DNA of 64,000 nt from an uncultured Psychroserpens sp. (lineage in GTDB: Bacteria > Bacteroidota > Bacteroidia > Flavobacteriales > Flavobacteriaceae), in the NCBI RefSeq assembly GCF_947503375.1, contig NZ_CANNDQ010000001.1, positions 1 to 64,000 of the forward strand. The letters run 5' to 3'. A program made the position numbers and the translations under genes. Every line of letters begins with the position of its first letter. Position 1 is the first letter of the stretch. Below, piece by piece: positions 60,110 through 64,000 of the stretch. The notes under the pieces were generated by a model. That model saw only the letters and a list, made by a program, of their open reading frames with translations, made no database searches and was not told the DNA's origin.

Positions 60110-60574
60110 TTAAAATTTTATTACAACTTGAGCTTTAGAAATCGTATTATACGATACTTCGGCTTGCTTTTTTACGGTTACTTTACCTTTGCCTACTGGC
60201 TTAGGCTCTCTTACTTTCCATTCTAGATTGATCCTATCATCGTCAGCTTCTATAAGTGTACCTTCAATGGTTTGATCTTCTTTGGTTTTTATATTAAGCG
60301 TTCTGCCAATATGTTTTTTGTACTGCCTTTTATTTGTTAAAGGTTCTGTTGCACCAGCAGATAAAACTTCAAGAGAAAAATCTTGTTCTTCTCTATCTAG
60401 GTTATGTTCAATTGCTCGACTTATAAATATACAATCTTCTACTAAGACACCATTATCACCATCAATCACGATTTTAATTGTATTATCAGCCGAAACATCA
60501 AAATCAATCAAAAACAAATCTTCACGTTGTTTCAACCCCTCTTTTAATAATTTTTTTACAGTATCTCTGAACAT
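60110..60574 (-). CDS. rimP: Ribosome maturation factor RimP
   Basis: 'FLIDFDVSADNTIKIVIDGDNGVLVEDCIFISRAIEHNLDREEQDFSLEVLSAGATEPL'; upstream of nusA-infB. Confidence 0.92.
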   Translation of the reverse strand: MFRDTVKKLLKEGLKQREDLFLIDFDVSADNTIKIVIDGDNGVLVEDCIFISRAIEHNLDREEQDFSLEVLSAGATEPLTNKRQYKKHIGRTLNIKTKEDQTIEGTLIEADDDRINLEWKVREPKPVGKGKVTVKKQAEVSYNTISKAQVVIKF

Positions 60575-60583
60575 TTTTAGTAT

Positions 60584-60609
60584 AAAAAGAGCGGACTTTC
60601 CGTCCGCTC
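60584..60609 (-). promoter_or_regulatory. Leader hairpin plus T-tract upstream of rimP (candidate attenuator)
   Basis: - strand GAGCGGAC-GGAAA-GTCCGCTC-TTTTT; T-tract ends 9 nt before the rimP ATG. Confidence 0.6.
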
Positions 60610-60637
60610 ATTATTTTTATTTCTTCAAACAACGCTG

Positions 60638-60669
60638 CAAATATACAACAATTATATTGATTTTTACAA
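60638..60669 (-). promoter_or_regulatory. Candidate promoter for rimP-nusA-infB
   Basis: Reverse strand TTG-N21-TATATTTG. Confidence 0.5.
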
Positions 60670-60727
60670 CTGCTGCTATGTCGTTTTTTATTATTAAATT
60701 TATATAATACAAATCAACTCAATCAAT

Positions 60728-61552
60728 ATGAAAAAAATACTAGTCCCGACAGATTTTTCAAAAGAAGCTGAAAACGCATTAAAAGTAGCTGCTCAACTAG
60801 CAAAAAGACACAGTAGTGAGATTTATTTGTTGCACATGCTAGAAATCCCTATGCAAGAAACTGATGCTGTAAGCGCTCAAGCAGACGTACCTGAAGTCAT
60901 GTTCTTTATGAAAATGGCACATCAAAAATTTGAAGATATTATGAATAGTGATTTCCTCACTGATATTACGGTTCATGAAATAGTTAAACCCGATGCCTCA
61001 TTCAATGGCGTAGTTGATATTTGTCGCGAACACGGTGCAGATATTATTATCATGGGTTCACATGGTGCTAGCGGTTTTAAAGAGATGTTTGTGGGATCGA
61101 ACGCTGAAAAGGTTGTTAGAACCTCTGATGTTCCTGTTCTAGTTATTAAGAACGAGCATCCAGATTTTAGTGTAGATGATTTTGTATTTGCTTCAGATTT
61201 TAAGAACGACAATAAGGAAACATACAAACAAGCTACAGAGTTAGCTACAGCTCTTGGCGCTAAAATTCATTTACTAATGGTGAATACAGCTGGCAATTTC
61301 ACCACAACTACTAAAGCGAACAAACGCATTAACTCTTTTATAGAAGATTATAGCTTTAAAAATTACACTGTAAATATTTATAATGATGAAAGTGTAGAAA
61401 AAGGAATTTTGAATTTTTCAAATGATATCGATGCAGATCTTATTGGCATTAGCACGCATGGCAGACAAGGCATTGCGCATTTCTTTAATGGAAGTATTAG
61501 TGAAGATTTAGTTAACCATGCTAAACGTCCAGTAATTACATTTAAAATATAG
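60728..61552 (+). CDS. Universal stress protein, tandem UspA domains
   Basis: 'ILVPTDFSKEAENALKVAAQLAKRHSSEIYLLHMLE...GADIIIMGSHGASGFKEMFVGSNAEKVVRTSDVPVLVI' plus second half 'DADLIGISTHGRQGIAHFFNGSISEDLVNHAKRPVITF'. Confidence 0.93.
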   Translation: MKKILVPTDFSKEAENALKVAAQLAKRHSSEIYLLHMLEIPMQETDAVSAQADVPEVMFFMKMAHQKFEDIMNSDFLTDITVHEIVKPDASFNGVVDICREHGADIIIMGSHGASGFKEMFVGSNAEKVVRTSDVPVLVIKNEHPDFSVDDFVFASDFKNDNKETYKQATELATALGAKIHLLMVNTAGNFTTTTKANKRINSFIEDYSFKNYTVNIYNDESVEKGILNFSNDIDADLIGISTHGRQGIAHFFNGSISEDLVNHAKRPVITFKI

Positions 61553-61570
61553 TGAAACATTCAAAAAAAG

Positions 61571-61598
61571 AAAAGTCTTCCGTTCGGAAGACTTTTTT
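61571..61598. terminator. Bidirectional intrinsic terminator between uspA and tRNA-Gln
   Basis: aaaagtcttcc-gttc-ggaagacttttttg. Confidence 0.8.
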
Positions 61599-61599
61599 G

Positions 61600-61672
61600 T
61601 TGGCCTACTAGGGCTCGAACCTAGACTCTTCTGGACCAAAACCAGACGTGTTGCCAGTTACACCATAGGCCA
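61600..61672 (-). tRNA. tRNA-Gln (anticodon TTG)
   Basis: Reverse strand TGGCCTATGGTGTAACTGGCAACACGTCTGGTTTTGGTCCAGAAGAGTCTAGGTTCGAGCCCTAGTAGGCCA(A): 7-bp acceptor, anticodon stem TCTGG/CCAGA around TTTTGGT, T-arm GGTTCGAGCC. CCA not encoded. Confidence 0.95.
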
Positions 61673-61689
61673 ATCTCTAAATGAGGATG

Positions 61690-61720
61690 CAAATTTAGTA
61701 CAAAGTTTTATTTGCACAAA
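61690..61720 (-). promoter_or_regulatory. Promoter of tRNA-Gln
   Basis: Reverse strand TTTG-N19-TAAATTTG, exact fit to TTTG-N19-TAnnTTTG, about 18 nt upstream of the tRNA 5' end. Confidence 0.75.
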
Positions 61721-61823
61721 TAAAAATATATAAAATAATCAAAAAAGCTTAACGTTAACTTAAAAACATTAGGGTTTAACATATTTATTAGTAAATTCGC
61801 TCGCATATAAATAGACTGTTTTT

Positions 61824-64000
61824 ATGACACATTTCAACTTCAAGAAATGGAATACCATCTTAGGGTGGTTTGCTTTTACCATAGCTTTAATTACCTATGC
61901 CTTAACTATTGAGCCCACTGTAAGTTTTTGGGATGCAGGAGAATACATACTTACCTCTTCAAAACTGCAGGTAGGCCATCCTCCTGGTGCGCCATTATTT
62001 CAAATGTTAGGTGCATTTTTTTCATGGTTTGCACTTGAACCTTCCCAAATAGGAATGATGCTTAATATGATGAGTGCTGTTGCAAGCGCGTTTACTATAT
62101 TATTCATGTTCTGGACCATTAGTTTATTATTAAAAAAGTTAGTCGTTAAAGATGGTGAAATCACTCAAAAAACTTCAATAGCAATATTAGGTAGTGCTTT
62201 AGTTGGAAGTTTAGCTTTTACATTTACAGATTCCTTCTGGTTTAATGCCGTAGAAACCGAAGTTTATGCAATGGCAACACTCATTATGGCAATTCTGTTT
62301 TATTTAGGATTACGATGGGAACAAGACATGAACGAACCAAGAGGACATAGATGGTTAATCTTAATCGCATTTGTAATTGGCTTATCATTTGGTGTACATT
62401 TTATGGGATTATTAACCATTCCTGCTATTAGTCTTATTTATTATTTTAAGAATTACAAAGACAAGCTTTTACCAAGTTTTTTATTAGCCTTTGCTATTTT
62501 TTTAATTTCAATCCCTATCGTCATATTTGCTGTCACTTTAATTTTTAGCTTAGTTGAAGGGACTATGTTCAGAATTCCTTTTGTACTCTTAGTTATTTTA
62601 CTAAAACCACTATATAAAGTACTCTATCAAATTTATTTACCCTTTGAAAAGAACGTTACATATAAAGATTTTATACAAAAAAACTTGCATTTTCTACTAG
62701 CAAATGTAATTGCGGCTGCGATACTTTTATTTATTTTCAAACTATTACTTCCAAATGCATTAAAACTATTTAGTATTTCAGAAATTTTCTTTGTAAACAC
62801 CATAGGCCTTCCTTTTAATTCAGGTTCTGTAATAGCTGGTTTGGTTTTGGTGTTAGCATTTTATTTTGGATTGAAGCACACCAAGAAGAAAGGCTACAAA
62901 TATGCTAACACATTAATCTTATGTCTGATTTTTATCTTCATTGGTTTCTCCTCTTGGTTAATGCTTCCTATAAGAGCCAATGCTAATGTTATAATTAATG
63001 AAAACAATCCTTCAAGCGCAAGAGAACTACTTGCCTATTACAACTTAGAACAATATCCTGAAACACATTTGTTCTATGGTCCGTTATTTACTGAACAATA
63101 TACAGGCTTAGACAAAAATCAACCTTATGTAGATGATAAACCAAAATATGAAAAAGATCATGTTAAAGGCGAATACGTTATTGTAAACGATTACGAGAAT
63201 GCAAAACAAAATTACAATTCTGAGCATGCAGCTGTACTGCCAAGAATGTGGAGTACAGAACATGCCGAAAACTATATGATGTTTACTGGGCTGTTAGATT
63301 TTAAAATCAAACCAGAATATCAAATGGAGAATCAAGTTCGAGCTGTTGTAAACGAATTCAAAAAGGATGTTGCCGCTGGAAAAATAGATTATGAAGACTA
63401 CCACTCGTTCTTAAAACAATTTGGACAAGAGTATTTAGATATTGAAAAACCATCATTGGTAGATAACTTCTATTATATGATGGACTATCAACTAGGCTAC
63501 ATGTATTGGCGTTATTTTATGTGGAATTTTACAGGAAGACAGGACGACATACAAGGAAAATATAATGCATTGCATGGCAATTGGATCAGTGGAATCAACT
63601 TCATAGACGAGTTACATTTAGGTGTCTCACAAGACAATTTACCTAGTGATGTAAAACATAATAAAGCACGAAATACCTATTATTTCTTACCAATGATCCT
63701 AGGTTTTGTAGGCTTCTTTTTCTTACTCCTAAAAGATCCAAAACGTTTTTGGGTCATGCTAGTATTTTTCTTATTTACTGGGATTGCAATTCAATTTTAT
63801 ACCAATGTTAGACCTTTTGAACCTAGAGAACGTGATTATTCGGTAGTAGGCTCATTTTATGTATTTGCTATTTGGATAGGTTTTGGCGTCTATGCAATTT
63901 ATAATTTTTTGAAAGATAAAATTACTTCAAAATTATTAGCACCTGCAATCACTGTCGTGTGCCTTATTTTGGTTCCTAGTATTTTAGCAGCAAACAATTG
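61824..64000 (+). CDS. DUF2723 family multi-TM protein (glycosyltransferase-like), truncated at window edge
   Basis: 'MTHFNFKKWNTILGWFAFTIALITYALTIEPTVSFWDAGEYILTSSKLQVGHPPGAPLFQMLGAFFSWF', 'LTFTDSFWFNAVETEVYAMATL'; open to the edge. Confidence 0.88.
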   Translation, partial: MTHFNFKKWNTILGWFAFTIALITYALTIEPTVSFWDAGEYILTSSKLQVGHPPGAPLFQMLGAFFSWFALEPSQIGMMLNMMSAVASAFTILFMFWTISLLLKKLVVKDGEITQKTSIAILGSALVGSLAFTFTDSFWFNAVETEVYAMATLIMAILFYLGLRWEQDMNEPRGHRWLILIAFVIGLSFGVHFMGLLTIPAISLIYYFKNYKDKLLPSFLLAFAIFLISIPIVIFAVTLIFSLVEGTMFRIPFVLLVILLKPLYKVLYQIYLPFEKNVTYKDFIQKNLHFLLANVIAAAILLFIFKLLLPNALKLFSISEIFFVNTIGLPFNSGSVIAGLVLVLAFYFGLKHTKKKGYKYANTLILCLIFIFIGFSSWLMLPIRANANVIINENNPSSARELLAYYNLEQYPETHLFYGPLFTEQYTGLDKNQPYVDDKPKYEKDHVKGEYVIVNDYENAKQNYNSEHAAVLPRMWSTEHAENYMMFTGLLDFKIKPEYQMENQVRAVVNEFKKDVAAGKIDYEDYHSFLKQFGQEYLDIEKPSLVDNFYYMMDYQLGYMYWRYFMWNFTGRQDDIQGKYNALHGNWISGINFIDELHLGVSQDNLPSDVKHNKARNTYYFLPMILGFVGFFFLLLKDPKRFWVMLVFFLFTGIAIQFYTNVRPFEPRERDYSVVGSFYVFAIWIGFGVYAIYNFLKDKITSKLLAPAITVVCLILVPSILAANN

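Overview
Chromosomal segment of an AT-rich Flavobacteriaceae-type bacterium (Bacteroidota). The assignment rests on SprA, a T9SS-type adhesin, an alternative complex III (ACIII) plus cytochrome oxidase cluster, and promoters of the TTTG-N19-TAnnTTTG type. No rRNA, CRISPR array, transposase, integrase or prophage module was seen. One tRNA (Gln, TTG) is present.

Main blocks:
- Edge-truncated choice-of-anchor-L/PKD/repeat adhesin (1-2922, -).
- NifU-like protein, dodecin, DUF255 thioredoxin-domain protein, a secreted hypothetical, MscS (+).
- tsaB and a two-permease, two-adaptor MacB/TolC-type exporter (-).
- Cytochrome oxidase accessory cluster: cyoE, two subunit III paralogs, subunit IV, SCO, DUF420 (-).
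- MBL-fold enzyme (+).
- RemB-like outer-membrane protein next to two TonB-like paralogs (-).
- vanZ-like, gcvH, sprA, ruvA, malic enzyme (-).
- DUF5686 protein (+).
- queG, cytochrome P450, ruvB (-).
- coxA, coxB and ACIII actF-E-D-C-B-A (-).
- SPOR protein (+).
- infB-nusA-rimP (-).
- UspA (+), tRNA-Gln (-), and an edge-truncated DUF2723 membrane protein (+).

The most interesting signals are:
- A terminator-like hairpin in the leader of rimP-nusA-infB.
- Three places where the T-tract of an intrinsic terminator runs into a -7 box TAnnTTTG.
- A perfect 14-bp hairpin inside the tsaB coding sequence, just past the convergent mscS stop.
- A TonB-C-like two-cysteine domain at the N-terminus of an outer-membrane protein beside two TonB paralogs carrying the same domain.
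- A TSP3-like Asp-rich repeat in SprA.
- A helix-hairpin-helix-like tail on the ActC/NrfD subunit.

All calls come from reading the sequence and motifs by eye. No database search was run.
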